Assembly: GCA_009760855.2 (NCBI GenBank)
Contig: WPIO01000009.1
Coordinates: 1,145,001 to 1,209,000, forward strand
Origin: Cristatella mucedo
Lineage: Eukaryota; Bryozoa; Phylactolaemata; Cristatellidae
Length of the DNA stretch: 64,000 nt
Reading direction: 5' to 3'
The notes under the pieces: model-generated
Told to the model about the DNA's origin: nothing
What the model saw: the letters and a program-made list of their open reading frames with translations, nothing else
The model's database searches: none
Translations under genes and position numbers: made by a program
Shown: positions 21,401 to 33,509 of the stretch, piece by piece
Layout: each line of letters begins with the position of its first letter
Position numbering within the stretch: the first letter of the stretch is position 1

Positions 21401-22899
21401 AAACGTGAACCCTAAAAAAATGCATTGAATACATGAAAATTTATTTATTTCATAATGATTATCGCTACGCTCTGCCAATAAATAGAACTTCTAGATACTG
21501 CTGTCTCTGTCAGGGAATTGGTGGTTGCCAGCATGAAGTCAGTGGAAACTTTTTTAAATGCTTAAGTCCGTCAAGCTTTTAGATTTCGCTCTTAAGCACA
21601 GAATTAAATGAGTCTCAATTAATAGTATTTAACCCCTCTGTAATCGTTGAGGCCACTCCTAAAATGCATCCACGATATGTGCGTTCTGCACACAATAAAC
21701 AACAAATAAAAAGTGATAAGACTAAAATAAACCCTTTAATTATTTGCGCTCACAGAGATTTGGCCTAAATCCATTGACAGCTCCATCGTAACCGACGTTT
21801 CCCCTAAAGGCTTGTCTTACTTTCCAACTCCTAGGTCTAATAAAAATGGTGATGGAGAGAAACATTTAATCCTTTTTCTCATTGAATTAAAGCCAAATGT
21901 AATCCCCTCGAAGCAGTCTTTTCCATCTCTTTTTAATGAATTCTTCTAACATTAGCCCAGTGGTAGGAAGCATTTGTCACTCCACAGGTACAAAGACTTG
22001 CTTTTTTCATTCTCACACTGCACACATAAACTGTCTTCCGTTAATTAAACTGTTCTTGTATTGTTGATTTTAATATTCACTGAGATCGCCAATCTGACAC
22101 ATTTTCCAAACTTCGTTTTTCGGCTAATTGCTTTTATCTCTTAATTCATGTGCATAAATCCAGTTAAATAAAAGGAACACTGCCAATCGGATATTTTTTC
22201 TCGATTTTACACTTTCGACTCTACAATGAATAATTTATGCAAATCTAACCACATGCGAATCCCTATTCTCTTTTCAAGTATTTATCATTCTCAAAATAGT
22301 AAATGGTTTTCCGATTGTAAAGCATACAGAATCTTAGTTTTCAAGCTGTTCGCCAGACTGTCTTCCTCACCACTTATTTTAATCCTTCACCTGATAAAAT
22401 TTATCGTAAAAACGTGGCAGATAGAAACATTTTAATCGCGTTATCTCCTCTGGCAAAGCACAGCTTACGCCTAGCCAAGAAAGTTTATCAAGTACAGTAG
22501 AAGTTAAACTAGCGAGGAATACCAAGCACAAGATTAAAAAGCATAGACAAATTAGGGTAGTAATAACTATTAATCGACCGACATGTGAAGATAAATTATG
22601 GTTACATCAATAAATTATTACCGAGACCAACTCAAGCTTCTAACAGGAAACAGTGCAATAATAGTTTTACCATTAAAACATGTGAATGTTGACTGTGAAT
22701 CGTTTCTTAATATGCACTCTAGTCTGTGCTATGCACTAAGACCCTTGGAGGGATCTTTCTGAATATTTGTCCAGCTTATTTTTAAGAAAGATTGAGAAAT
22801 TTGAGAGAGTTGGTACCAAAGATGATGATCTTCCCTGGATGATTCAACCTTCAATCCTTGCAATTACTCAATGCCCGTATTTAAACAAGACACTGCAGC
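18469..22899. other. Long unassigned stretch, GC-richer at 18.8-21.0 kb
   Basis: No confident gene apart from the exon candidate at 21.28-21.41 kb. Several overlapping open frames lie between 18.79 and 21.02 kb. One segment near 20560 (+) reads KSFVILLGGTNIMDS, faintly like an SGNH-hydrolase block found in some retroelements. Another at about 20670-21017 (+) is open for 115 codons without an early ATG. I do not recognise a product and suspect an old transposon. 21.5-22.9 kb is AT-rich with nothing recognised. Confidence 0.35.
21279..21411 (-). CDS. Candidate terminal exon of a small cysteine-containing protein
   Basis: On the minus strand TATTCAATGCATTTTTTTAG is a strong acceptor ending at 21412. 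After one split-codon base, 43 codons stay open to TAA at 21279-21281. The translation begins VHVCYDILHQTLCELPNNGE and includes TTGEFCPHPRHAHG. It has three cysteines and protein-like composition. The intron phase requires a preceding exon ending two bases into a codon; none was located with confidence, although other acceptor-like tracts lie upstream (for example TTGTTGTTTATTGTGTGCAG near 21690). No AATAAA was seen. The family is unknown. Confidence 0.25.
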
Positions 22900-23575
22900 G
22901 CTAATCTTGAACTTCTTTACCCAGTTTAAGAAGACTAATAACCCTTCAGACTCTATAGCAATGCTCTTCTTCTGAGATTCAAAGTATTACAGCTGCCATA
23001 CAAAGTTATAATAGGAACCATCCCCAGCTTTAGATTCTATCCCAGAATCTTTTAATAAGTCTGTCATCGGGGTGCTTTAAAAATAGCTCAACGCTAGATG
23101 AGAAGAGCTAAAGCAAAATTCGCACATTGCCTATACTGCTGCGTCTATACAAGACGCCGCAGTAAGTAAAGGCAGAAACTTTAAACTATTATTTCTAAAC
23201 CTGATAACCAGTAAATAGGCTCCATTCAGGTGCTAAAGTAGGTCCACAGTCAGCACCGCTGTGAGTGTACAATCACTTTTCAGCAATTTTAACTTAGGTA
23301 GAATCTCTTATTGTTCTGATGGATTTTTCAGCAGCTTCAAAAACTTTAAAAAACTGATCAATAAATGTCGAGTACCGTCAGCTCGCCCAGGGATGCCAAC
23401 ACTGAGTGAGAATGGGTGAAGCCCTATCCCATTATCAAAGTCGACACTGTGCCGTTACCACCAACTAATCCGAGAAAATTTCTTTACAGCACATGCCAAG
23501 GGCCTAGAATGAGATCGTGTTCCTTAAGGGTGATATACAATTGTGTTATTATTATCATTATTATTGTTAATATCT
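22900..23575 (+). mobile_element. Heavily decayed LINE-A with internal deletion
   Basis: A faint match to the LLFLLDLSAAFDT block (about 23300-23350: RISYCSDGFFSSFKNF) runs into 3' UTR remnants (GACACTGTGCCGTTACCACC) and a decayed hairpin and tail (AGGGCCTAGAATGAGATCG...GTTATTATTATC). One of the oldest LINE-A copies here. Confidence 0.5.
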
Positions 23576-23596
23576 TTAGGCGATGATGCAGAGAGT

Positions 23597-23790
23597 AGAT
23601 TATATATCTGCTTCTGCATTAAACAACTGGATATATATGAAATAAGATGAAGAACATCATTCTTTTGAAATCTGCCCTCTCTGAAATTGGTTTTCCTATG
23701 CGTTTACTTGCCTGAGCATAATTAAAATCACATAACTTTCAAGCTGTCCTATTAAACAGCAGCCGTAAATGATTTTTCTGATGATATATT
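23597..23790 (+). repeat. Direct repeat D, copy 1
   Basis: Shares long blocks with 24776-24965: ATATCTGCTTCTGCATTAAA, AACTGGATATATATGAAATA, CCTATGCGTTT and AAGCTGTCCTATTAAACAGC. The copies are about 1.18 kb apart in the same orientation. Unknown family; could be a local duplication or the ends of an old element. Confidence 0.7.
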
Positions 23791-24289
23791 GAGCAATCAA
23801 AGTATGGGTTGATCCAGAGATCTTTAATAGGCACATTATATTTTAAAATTTTTCTTCTCTCTCTTGTCGATGTAATCAGCAAGCAGGAGATTGGCTTTCA
23901 TTTTTATGAGATGAACTACAGCTGGTCAAGTGCCTTGATCTCCTACCTGCCAGCAGCAGCTAAAGCTCTTACAGTTCCTTAAAATCACGTGATTACAAAT
24001 AATATAATATCGCAATCGGAGGGCAGTCAGGACCTTCAGATTAAATGACAAAAAATCCAGCTTACTTATCGTGGGAAAACCAAGCGTTTCGGTCAGAAAC
24101 GTGCAAGCATCAATCTTTAAATTTGCTCGACCAGTGTATTTCCTGCAGCCTAAACACAGAATCTGAGGGTACTCTTTCAAAAGTATCGGGACATGAGCAC
24201 ATCAGTTGCATAGTCAAGTCTGCCAACTTTCCCGCTGTGTAGCATTGCAAATATTTTTGTTCACTTAGATTATGGCACCAGTTATGCTG

Positions 24290-24745
24290 GTTCAAGCATG
24301 CATGGCATCTCGACTTGACTGCTGTAACTCACTACTTGTAGGTCTTCCTGCAAGTGCAATACAAAGCTTACATTTGGTGGAAAAGTAGGACGCTAAAAAA
24401 GGTATTTCAGAGAGATCTGTCAGCCGACACTTTACAGGCTTACTGAACAGTATGCTCTGGCTTCATGTCCAGTAGCGTATCGTTTTCAAGATGCTGTCAT
24501 TCACCTTTAGGTTCATACACTCTCTATTACCACCAAACCAATCTGAATTTGTTTCACGGTAGACCACCTACCAAATTACCCAATCTATAGAATCTCATTA
24601 ATTGCTTTTGACCCTAACTTAAAATATTTTTGAGATCACGGCTTCGGTAAATACGCTTCCAACGATTTAACGTCACTGACGAGTGAAAGAGCCGTCCTCT
24701 GATCTGAAAACATTAAAAGGTTGCTAGGAATCACTATTTTTCAGA
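24290..24745 (+). mobile_element. Decayed LINE-A C-terminal region
   Basis: Plus-strand translation SRLDCCNSLLVGLPASAIQS corresponds to FDFCNSLLTGLPACAIRR of younger copies; later FKMLSFTFRFIHSLLP matches FKVLSLTFRSLHSLAP. Many indels and stops. It lies between the two copies of repeat D. Confidence 0.55.
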
Positions 24746-24775
24746 GAGCATGCTCTGTCCTTGCGAATTTATCTT

Positions 24776-24965
24776 ATATCTGCTTCTGCATTAAAAAACT
24801 GGATATATATGAAATACGGTGAATAAAATCATGTTTTTGAATTTTACCCTCTCTGAAATTGTTGTTTTTCCTATGCGTTTTACTTGCACGAGCATAATTA
24901 AGATCACGCTAAATTTAAGCTGTCCTATTAAACAGCGGTCGTCAACAATTTTTGGGGAGTTTTGC
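24776..24965 (+). repeat. Direct repeat D, copy 2
   Basis: Second copy of the ~190-bp repeat at 23597-23790, same orientation. Confidence 0.7.
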
Positions 24966-25044
24966 TTGCTGGTGTAAGCATGCATAATACTCAGATGCTT
25001 TAGGACGCTAGTTTAAGCGTAAAACAATACAATTCATTAGCATT

Positions 25045-25105
25045 ATGATAATAACAATAATAATACATATAGATAGCACCCTCAGAGAACTGAGTCGCTC
25101 TTTAG
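25045..25105 (-). repeat. LINE-A or SINE-T1 tail fragment
   Basis: AATAATAATACATATAGATA followed by GCACCCTCAGAGAACTGAG is the inverted terminal hairpin and tail shared by LINE-A and SINE-T1. Confidence 0.5.
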
Positions 25106-25484
25106 TTACTATAGAGATGCTGCAGATAAACTATTACCAAATGTGTGGTAGTAAAACCCTCAAGGAGTAGGCAAAGCATATGCCGGTGAATTAGTCATGA
25201 TACATTTTAGTCTTACATTACAGTGCATGTGCAAGTGCCCTCTGACCTAGTGGTAAACCAAGAATTGCTCTCGTGCTCACCCTGCTATCGGAAAAGGTTT
25301 CCATACCACGACCAAGGCCTCAAAGTACTCAATTATCGCCTTTAGTTTTTTTTTGCTTTTGACCTTTTAACTTTGACCATTTTTGAATCATTAGCTGAGC
25401 TTTAACTGCATGAATGGACTTGGGCTTCTTTTTACAATCTATTTTTGTTGCAGAGTTGGTCACATGCTAAAAAATATATATATA

Positions 25485-25625
25485 TAATTCATTTATATAG
25501 CGCCCTAAGAGAACTTAATCTCTATTCAGGCGCTTCACATATGCCTCGGGGCTCGAGCCCACAACCTCAGTCACACCTTAGTCGGGGCGAGCACCTTAAC
25601 CGGTAGACCAAACCGGCTCGGCGAT
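25485..25625 (-). repeat. SINE-T1 copy, well preserved
   Basis: The best copy. Minus strand: GAGCCGGTTTGGTCTACCGG (box A region), GTGGGCTCGAGCCCCGAGGC (box B region), then AAGCGCCTGAATAGAGATTA, AGTTCTCTTAGGGCGCTATA and AATGAATT. The terminal part matches the LINE-A 3' hairpin base for base over most of its length. Confidence 0.85.
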
Positions 25626-27925
25626 CTGAGTTTTTGTTAAGTTTCCGCAGCATGACGCTGACTGAAGTTTTTCTCGTTGGTGTCAGTGATAACTATGTTT
25701 ATATTTTGCTCACTTTGATTCTTGCTCACTTTGATTTCTCACTTTGATTCTTCTCAATTCATCGCTGTGAAAGCTCGACGGTGCACAATAGTGGGCCAAT
25801 TACCACGTTGTATATGAAAATTAGATCGCAGCTAAAAGAGTAATTGCATGGAACTCTACATTTGTTGTGAAATGTGGGCCTGGAAGTCTTCAGTCGTAGC
25901 TGGCGAACCAGATACTCTGACTGCCAAGTTGAGAGTTTCGAATTGATAAAAGTAAAATCTGTACATGAGAAACATTAAACTGTGTTTCAATATTTATTAT
26001 TAGTTTTCGATGTAAGATGCTAACCTGGGTATAGGATATGATTTTTGATGTGCATAATCCCACACAAATAGATGCTACCGCATTATCTTCTCTTTTCTCT
26101 GAAATTTTTCAATGATACTTATCATGTGTGTACCGCTATAGTAATACTCTAAATATTCTAAAAGAATCACTGCAGGAGTAAGATAAGTGATTGCGACTGA
26201 ATCATCACCGTCCAACCGATGTAACCAAAAAATCTTGCTAATCATAGGGATGCATTCTTTTTCTCGAATTAAGTTTATAAAAATCTGACTACATGTTCGA
26301 TTCACTTGGAGCGCTATAATAAAGCCTTATTATTATTAATACTGGTATCGCTATAAGTATGTCGCATCTTCAGATGATATTTACAGTTTCATTAAATGAA
26401 ATTAAAAAAGCTGCTGGGGTCGCACATTGTTTTCTACCACCTGTAGCTACTGCTTGACTCTTTCAATTTTTAGACACCACCGGAACTCGTGCGTACCCGT
26501 AGAAAGTGCAGACGCTTGTTCCCAGAGGTAACTATAATTTTCCTGGAACGATCGAATTTAAGGAAGATAAAAGCAGGTAACTTTTACTGGAAGTGCCTTC
26601 AACGACTTGCCGGGAGGCGAATGGTGGATAAAAATTGGATTTCGACGCGGTGCTTCTCGCTCATCCTAAAATGCGGAATTACAATGGGTCTTTTTGGCAT
26701 TTTGAAGCCGCAACAGAGCGAAGCTTGAAGGTTCTCTCCGAGAAAGAGTCTACTTATTTTTCACAGCCAGCGCTACATCATTCTGCCGGGTAGAGTGGAT
26801 TTCTTGTGCTGATGCAGGCTATTTTAACTAGTCGTCGTTTAGGCCTGTCTCTTTTTCTTGAGATTACTTTTAAAGAACCTTTTTGGCGGTGCTCATTCGA
26901 AACGAAAAATCAGACTCTCACAATTAAGGTATAACAATTTTTAAATGCTAAATAGCCATTCGGATCGGATGTCCTGAGGTAAACCAAACTATTCTTCTTT
27001 TAGAATTGGCTTGAGTGTTTAGTGTTTAAGTGTCTTGTGGTAAGAAACCAAACTCTGCTTGGAAACGAGAGCCAGAAGCCGTGATCTGCAACTTTAACAC
27101 CCGGCTTACCGGTTGGTCTTCAAAGCAGCCGTCACTCATCAAAGGATGTATAAGACATGATAGCAAACCCGTTATTCAGCGCTATAGTTCTGGCTCGGCC
27201 TCTTGATCTACTATTAATAGGATTCAAAGATTCTCTGGATAAGAAATAGATCTAAAATTGACTTTTAGGACAACTCTGTAGGTCGCTAATCGTTGAAAGT
27301 CTGCGGGCATTAAATGTGGCTGGTCACTTACGGACAGGAACATCCAGCCATATTGTTACACGGTGTTTTGTCATTAAATTGCTCTCGGGCCAAAAGAAAA
27401 ATGATCTGCTGAGCATCGAGCTCCCCTTCCTCGACGGTCATTCTTTTGATCGGATATTGAAGGGAAGGGTTTTCGCGAAGGAGAACCTTTCGTCACCACC
27501 ATCAAGGATGAGCCCCCAAATCACAAATATTGTCCAAATCTTGGTTCTAGGTACCACTAGTGCTCCCACAAATAGATCCTCTGCCGGTAGTTATGTCTTT
27601 AAGTTGCTCGTACCCAAAAAATGCCGTCAGATGGAAGTACATTCTGTTGATTGCTGTCACTCTACAGGATGAATCTGCAAAAAGTATTGACGTATTGCAT
27701 TGGCAAAATCCTTATCTACCTCAGCCAAGCTTCCATCAAGCCCCTCCAGGACGGAAAATCTATGGGAAGTTATTCGCTTATGATATAGCTCTCAAGCATC
27801 TCCAGCCAAACTTTCCGTTCCTTAGCTACCTGGGTTCAGACAAGGACTTGGTCATCACGGGTTACGGGATAAAGAATAATACTGATGGAAATAAGAATAT
27901 CAGCAATGAGAAATTTGCAAGCGTC
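25626..27925. other. Unassigned stretch
   Basis: No confident gene. A 54-bp open segment at 26475-26528 (+) lies between an acceptor (CTCTTTCAATTTTTAG) and GTAACT and reads TPPELVRTRRKCRRLFPE; it is too short to claim. Two overlapping ORFs at 27316-28018 (+) have unrecognised translations. Confidence 0.35.
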
Positions 27926-28204
27926 CTAAGGAAACTTAATCTCTTTCGAAGCATTTCTCATTTTCAGAAAGAATGTATCTGGCAAATGGTGATGCATTGT
28001 ACAGTTCTGCACGCATAACTACACAAAACGTGATAAACAAGGACAAAGCAAATGCTTTGAGGAAAAGAAAGGTTCTGAGCTCGTGTTTTAAATGTCGTAA
28101 AATCAGGGACGTCACGGAGACATTTGGCAGTAGGTTTTCATCTTTGAGAGCAAACGAGCTCAAAACTTGATCTCTAAAGGATTCAAAGGTTGGTTAGTGG
28201 TACA
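27926..28204 (-). mobile_element. Decayed LINE-A 3' end
   Basis: Inverted hairpin remnant (GGAAACTTAATCTCTTTCGA) followed by ORF-end remnants (TTTTAAATGTCGTAAAATCA) and C-terminal ORF sequence up to the start of the LINE-B copy. Confidence 0.5.
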
Positions 28205-29940
28205 GCCAAGTGCATCAAGATAAAAAAAATTCCCCCAAATCTGTCTGCTTTTTGCACTGCCGCCTGAATTTTTGTCTGCATAGGGCAAAAGGCCTTTGCT
28301 CACTTCTAGCAATTCGTTTTCTACGCCAAAATCTAACACCGGTCCCCAAGACCTTCAAATTAGCAATCGTTAGGTCCATACTTAAAAAGCCTGGATTAGA
28401 GACACAGGTCCTTGGAAACTATTGCCCAGTTTCTTTTCTTCCTTTCCTGTCAAAGATTCTTGAACAAAATTGTTGCCAAGCAGCTGGTTGAATATATTAA
28501 AAAGAATGACATGTCAGAAAAATTTCAATCGGGGTTCAAGAGGCAGCACTCCACTGAAACTGCTCTCGTCCAGGTTAACAATAACATTCTACGTGGCAAC
28601 GGTGACGGGAATGTCACTGCCCTAGCTCTGCTAGATCTGTCTGCTGCCTTCGACACCATTGATCACGAAGTGATAAAGGCACACGGAATAGGATCACGGT
28701 CTGGCAGACGAAGCACGGGCGTGGTTTAAATCATACTTGTCTGATCGTGTTCAATCCGTGTCGTTTGGGGGTCAGGCCTCAGACACGAGAAGGGTCACCT
28801 GTGGAATCCCTCAAGGGTCTATACTTGGTCCCTTGTTGTTCTCCATTTATACGCAACCTCTGGGAAAAGTGATTAAGGCCCATGGAATAGGATATCACTT
28901 CTATGCTGATGATGCTCAGTTGTATTTGTCATTCAAACCGCTGGAATCTGCTGCAGCAACTGAGAAACTGAATGCTTGCCTTGTCGATATTCGATTCTGG
29001 ATGTCGGAAAACTTCCTGAAATTAAATGATGATAACACCAAAATGTTGCTCATAGAATACTCTAAGCGTGTGGCTGGATTAAAAGGCTTTGCTCTTTTAA
29101 TGGGTGATGCTATCGTACGACCATCACCACGTGCTCGAAATTTAGGTGTCGTTTTCGACAGCTGCCTCAATTTCAAAAGCTTCATTCAGAAGACTGCTTC
29201 TACAGCGAGCCATCACGTCCGATCCCTATCCAATATTAGGAGCTATTTTCCACAGTGGCTTGCAAAAAATTTAACTAGCTCCTTAGTTCTGCCTTGGCTT
29301 GATTATTATAATTCGTTTTTGGCTGGGCTACCAAAGAAAGCAATTTGGCCACTTCAGCTGACTATGAACGTGGCTGCAAGGCGACCCTTCAATTTCCAGA
29401 GGTTTGAGCACGTCTCTCATTTTCTAAAAGAGCTGGGATGGATGCCGGTTGAGCAAAGATCACAGAGAAAATTTCTTAGGCTGACCGACAAGGCCCGCCA
29501 CGGCTTCGCTCCTTCTTACCTAGCTGAACTGCTGCATCCGTTTCAGTCTGTTGGCGCCCTCAGGTCCTGTGTGGACAATAAATTAGCTGTTCCATTCCTC
29601 CACTCTAAGACCGTTGGCGACAGTAGCTTTAGCTCTGCAGGATCTAGATAGTGGAACCTGGCTTCCACAGTTCTTATGCAACAACAACTACTCTCCTACT
29701 GCCAACTACTGCTCATCCTTTTTAGCAGTCCTGAGCTGCTACTTTCATGCTACTCACTATCTCAACTGCTCTCCTGATTCTGCTATGCTTCCCACTTTCT
29801 CTTTGTTGAGCGAGACGACGTTTGTTGGCTACCGAATGTGTACCGAAAGCCGCTTAGGCTGTCAGTGTGCTGTGCAAAACTCTCCTGTGTAACACCCACA
29901 TGGTCTTTATGAATTTGTGGAGTTACAGACGGAGATATAA
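28205..29940 (+). mobile_element. LINE-B copy with most of the reverse transcriptase domain
   Basis: Plus strand from the region upstream of the fingers (TFKLAIVRSILKKPGLETQV) through GFKRQHSTETALVQ, ALLDLSAAFDTIDHEV, GIPQGSILGPLLFSIYTQPL and the catalytic block YHFYADDAQLYLSF. A long thumb/C-terminal part follows (ARHGFAPSYLAELLHPF, VGDSSFSSAGSR) to a stop at 29651. The 3' UTR ends near 29940. The ORF is broken near 28680-28735, where a block duplicated from another part of the element replaces the normal sequence; apart from that the 304-codon ORF at 28737-29651 is open. The aspartates AFDT and YADD are kept, but the endonuclease and full N-terminus are missing, so it is not autonomous. Confidence 0.85.
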
Positions 29941-30984
29941 ACACGCACACATGCACATGTATAAGTGCTTGTTGCGAGTAGCTCCAAATAGCAAGCTCTA
30001 AGTATCAGCCGACGCCCGATGAATCGAACACTTACGAGGACCATTTACGACTGTCTGAAGATTAGCAGCAGCGCCCTCATCGCCTACTGCCAAGTAAAGC
30101 TTCCGGATGAGACTTCGCTAGTATACAATTGCTGTTGAAAAGCAGTAGTTCTTAAACATTAACCGGAAACGAGTTATATTAAAGGCATGTGAACTACTTG
30201 GCAGCATGGTAAGTTGGTTATTTCCATACAGTCAGATGATTTCCAACTCCTACTAGCCGAACAGTAGATAATTCGCCGATCGGGTAGAAATCGGCATATC
30301 GAGCTCACCCAGCCATCTGCTACATTAGCTTCCTCTGACCTTGGTTACTCACGAGACCTTAAGATTACTTAGTTAGTCGGAACAAATAGAAATCTGGCTT
30401 CTTGCATCTCAATCTGTTTTGCTACATTGCTGGTTCAACATTCCATTCGCGAGCATTAGAGAAAATCCTCTGGAAGTGCCGCCTAATGCAGACTCAGTGA
30501 CACGCCGTCAGCACAAATATGCCCTGCTGCCAGCTTTGATCAACTGGCTGTAGCTCAGGAATGCGTTTGGCTGGTGCCAGTGGCAGTCTAAAGTATACCC
30601 TCGCGCCAAGGCTTTTGGAATTTGAAGCCGGGAAAGAGCACACTTAATCAACATACTTGAACGACCATTCGGTGGCTGCCCAGCCTGTCGCATTGTCGGG
30701 TGCTTTCGCCACGTGCCTTTGAAACACGTTAAATTGGTAGCTGAGGTGAGCCTGCAGAATTTTTTCCTGTTCTAAATCAAGAATGCGATTTCGTGCTGAT
30801 AAGTGGCCCCGAGACATCAATCTCACGGAAAGCTGCTTAATTCTGTACGGACTATTTTGGTCAAGGTTGTGGCCCATGCGAAAAAAAGGCAAGCACAATG
30901 ATTGCCCGAGGACTCCCGTGACGGAAACCCTGCGAATTGCCTGATCCAACAGTCCTACGTATATGCCAAGTGATGTGCTTTAGC
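29941..30984. other. Unassigned spacer
   Basis: Two overlapping minus-strand ORFs at 30508-30949 translate to unrecognised sequence. No splice or poly(A) support. Confidence 0.35.
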
Positions 30985-31095
30985 GGGTAGCATCTCGATC
31001 GCAAACAGCAAAACAGAATTGTCTACCGCAGGATTCAAACCTGTGACCTGGGCCGTGAAGTGCGAGCTCCTTACTTATGTAGCTGAGACCCTGTG
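30985..31095 (-). repeat. SINE-T2-like tRNA-derived copy
   Basis: On the minus strand CACAGGTTTGAATCCTGCGG holds an intact box B, preceded by TAAGGAGCTCGCACTTCACG, which aligns with the SINE-T2 head. The body downstream has diverged. Confidence 0.55.
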
Positions 31096-32832
31096 GTGAG
31101 AGCAAAGAGACATCTTGTAAAAGCTTCCAGCCCAGGGAACGCCGTGCATTCTTACCTGATTTCACTCTACTGGTGAAGACATGAAACCATAAAAACCAGT
31201 TAATGTGGCTAGCTAATGTTTCAATGACTTTTTTCACGCGTGCCTCGATGTTCATTCCCTTTCACAAAGTATGCTTCCCTAATATATTACTAATTATATT
31301 AAAATGACGTTTGGGAAGCACCTTTGAAGAACAAAATCTTGTTTAGGGCCATTTTAATAAGCTGTAAATGAAGAATGTCATTTGGTTAGGGATAATATGC
31401 ACAGTGTTAGCACATCTAAATAGGATAAAGACGACGTTTGTCATCTACCAATCCTAATTTTTCAGCCCACTTTTATACATCTGCAATAAAATGGGTAATA
31501 CAAATGGCAAACAAGAGAAACTTCAATATTTAATGCCCATAGCCTGGAGCTCTCTGCTGACTAACATAAAATACTTAGACTTGAATTCTTATTATAAGGA
31601 CTAAAAAGGTTGGCTGATTCATCAACCTCAGTTAGATAATGGCCGAAGAGCCTTGACAGCCATACCAGCGCTTGCAATGGCTAATAATTAATCTCCTTCA
31701 GCATCAATGAAACCCACGACCTAGCTCGGTCAAGAAGAGCGAGCATCAATCCATAGGCGCAGACCCATGGGCAATTTCATGGATACCACCCATTCCTGAA
31801 AGCATTGGCTTAGTTCCCGTTAAAAATTCATCGTGTGATTCTAATGAATGCCTCATTCAACTACGTCATTGTCAATTTTCAGTTGATATACCACCTTCAC
31901 AGCGTACGTGAAGTGCCTAGACAGAGACTGAAATTCTTGTGGTACTATCACCATACCTTATCATGTATGCCTATTATAAAATGATGATAAACAAATTGTA
32001 ACTACATAATGAATTTTGTTAATACTTGATTATTATGGCCTTCGGTATCTGCAGTGTGTGAAGATGTTCAGCTTATATTTAGAAATATTGGCTTTGGTGG
32101 CAGTGCATGACCATATTACACTGGCCTATAATAAATAACGCTTTAGAAAATTCCACCACAGCAATTAATTAACTTTGCTTATGCTTAGCGTTTGATTTGT
32201 ATGGTGAGATTGGAAAACATCATACATACTTCCTAAATCAGTTTTTGTTATTTACTTCCCTCTTTCTCACTTCCGTCCCACAAAAATAATTTTTCATTAA
32301 CTCTTGCACATACGTACCATTGATTGAAAGACGTGTGTTGAATTATTTCCATAGGTAGTACTTCACTGTGATATGCGACGTAAAGTAAAAAAAAATAGGA
32401 TGATCTGATTCAAAGGCCTCATGCATTTAGCGCAAGAAGAGCCTTAAAGACTATCACTCCTCCTTCCAGTGGACAATAAAAATTGCCTGCCACTGGATGT
32501 AAACACACAGTTTACTTCATGATGTATGAGCACTTTATGCACATCTAGGTAACAAAAAATGACCTCCAATTGCCAGTATAGCATACAATTTATTTTATTT
32601 GAAAAGTTGCCGTTGGCCACCGTCAACGTGATAGAATTTTCCAAACTATAGGAATAGTATTTAAAGAGCTGTAGCCATGCTCAAGCGTAAGTGTCCATGA
32701 AACTGTACAAAGGCGAAGAAACCGATTTGACTTTACTTGCTCTTAATGCTATTTTAACGACTACACAAGTGAAGTCTTACGATTTTTCATCTCTGGGCCC
32801 TGAAGAACTAGCCGAAAGCTGTAAAGCAAGAA
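31096..32832. other. Unassigned AT-rich spacer
   Basis: Nothing coding is supported. A degraded LINE-A-like tail (GTGAAGTGCCTAGACAGAGA) lies near 31910-31975 (+). Confidence 0.4.
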
Positions 32833-33193
32833 ATGACTAAGGAAGCCATAACACTTCGCATTAAGGATGCCACAATGCATCGCACTTCCAATTCGAGCGA
32901 AGCCATTTTGCCACTGTGCGTACAGTCTGATCATGAGCGAATCGACGCTCAGCAGAGATTAGAAAAACAAACATTGGTATGTTCACATTCGTTATGGGCA
33001 ATGGTAATTTTCTTGCTTATTCCCATCTGGTATTTGGTAGGTTACTTGCCGTTAATATTCGTGACCAATTAGGCACGCTCTTTCTTTGTAGATGGAAGAT
33101 GGATTCTCTGGGTTAAATCTTTCTTGGTTGCAAAGAATTCTTGGGGTCTTAAAAAAAATACTGGTGGATGTATTTATTATCAGTTCATGCTAA
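32833..33193 (+). CDS. Candidate two-exon small gene, 81 aa, unknown function
   Basis: ATG at 32833 opens a 48-codon exon ending at 32976 in front of a strong donor (GTATGT). A strong acceptor (CTCTTTCTTTGTAG) ends at 33091, giving a 115-bp intron in phase 0. Exon 2 adds 33 codons and stops with TAA at 33191-33193. The N-terminal part is hydrophilic with three candidate sites around a single cysteine; the C-terminal part (WLQRILGVLKKILVDVFI) is an amphipathic or membrane-seeking helix ending in cysteine. There is no signal peptide. No poly(A) signal is seen because a CA array follows directly. The frame also stays open across the intron, so an unspliced reading of 79 aa is possible. Family not recognised. 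Confidence 0.25.
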
Positions 33194-33196
<3 letters not shown>

Positions 33197-33232
<36 letters not shown>

Positions 33233-33295
33233 ACACGTATATACACATACATACATATATATATTTATTTATAATTCATATATATATATATATAT
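33197..33295. repeat. (CA)n and (TA)n microsatellite
   Basis: CA repeats at 33197-33234 and TA repeats to about 33293, directly before a SINE-T1 head fragment. Confidence 0.9.
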
Positions 33296-33365
33296 GCCAT
33301 GGAGCTCGAATCCACGACCCCGGTCATCAAATACAATCACGTTGACCTCAGAGTGAGCACCTGTG
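33294..33365 (-). repeat. SINE-T1 head fragment
   Basis: GCCATGGAGCTCGAATCCAC and GTGAGCACCT match the tRNA-like head of SINE-T1 in inverted orientation. The tail is replaced by the TA array. Confidence 0.5.
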
Positions 33366-33465
33366 TAAAACTAGAACTGCATTATCAAAGCCCCCAAATT
33401 ATTGTTGAGCCAACTAAGTGACCTGTATGCCCTTCTCTTTTGTCTTTGTGTATTTGCAGGAAGGG

Positions 33466-33467
33466 AC

Positions 33468-33509
<42 letters not shown>

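Noticed and set aside
27316-28018. Overlapping ORFs as a gene
   Set aside because: Different frames, no splice logic, and the end overlaps decayed LINE-A sequence.
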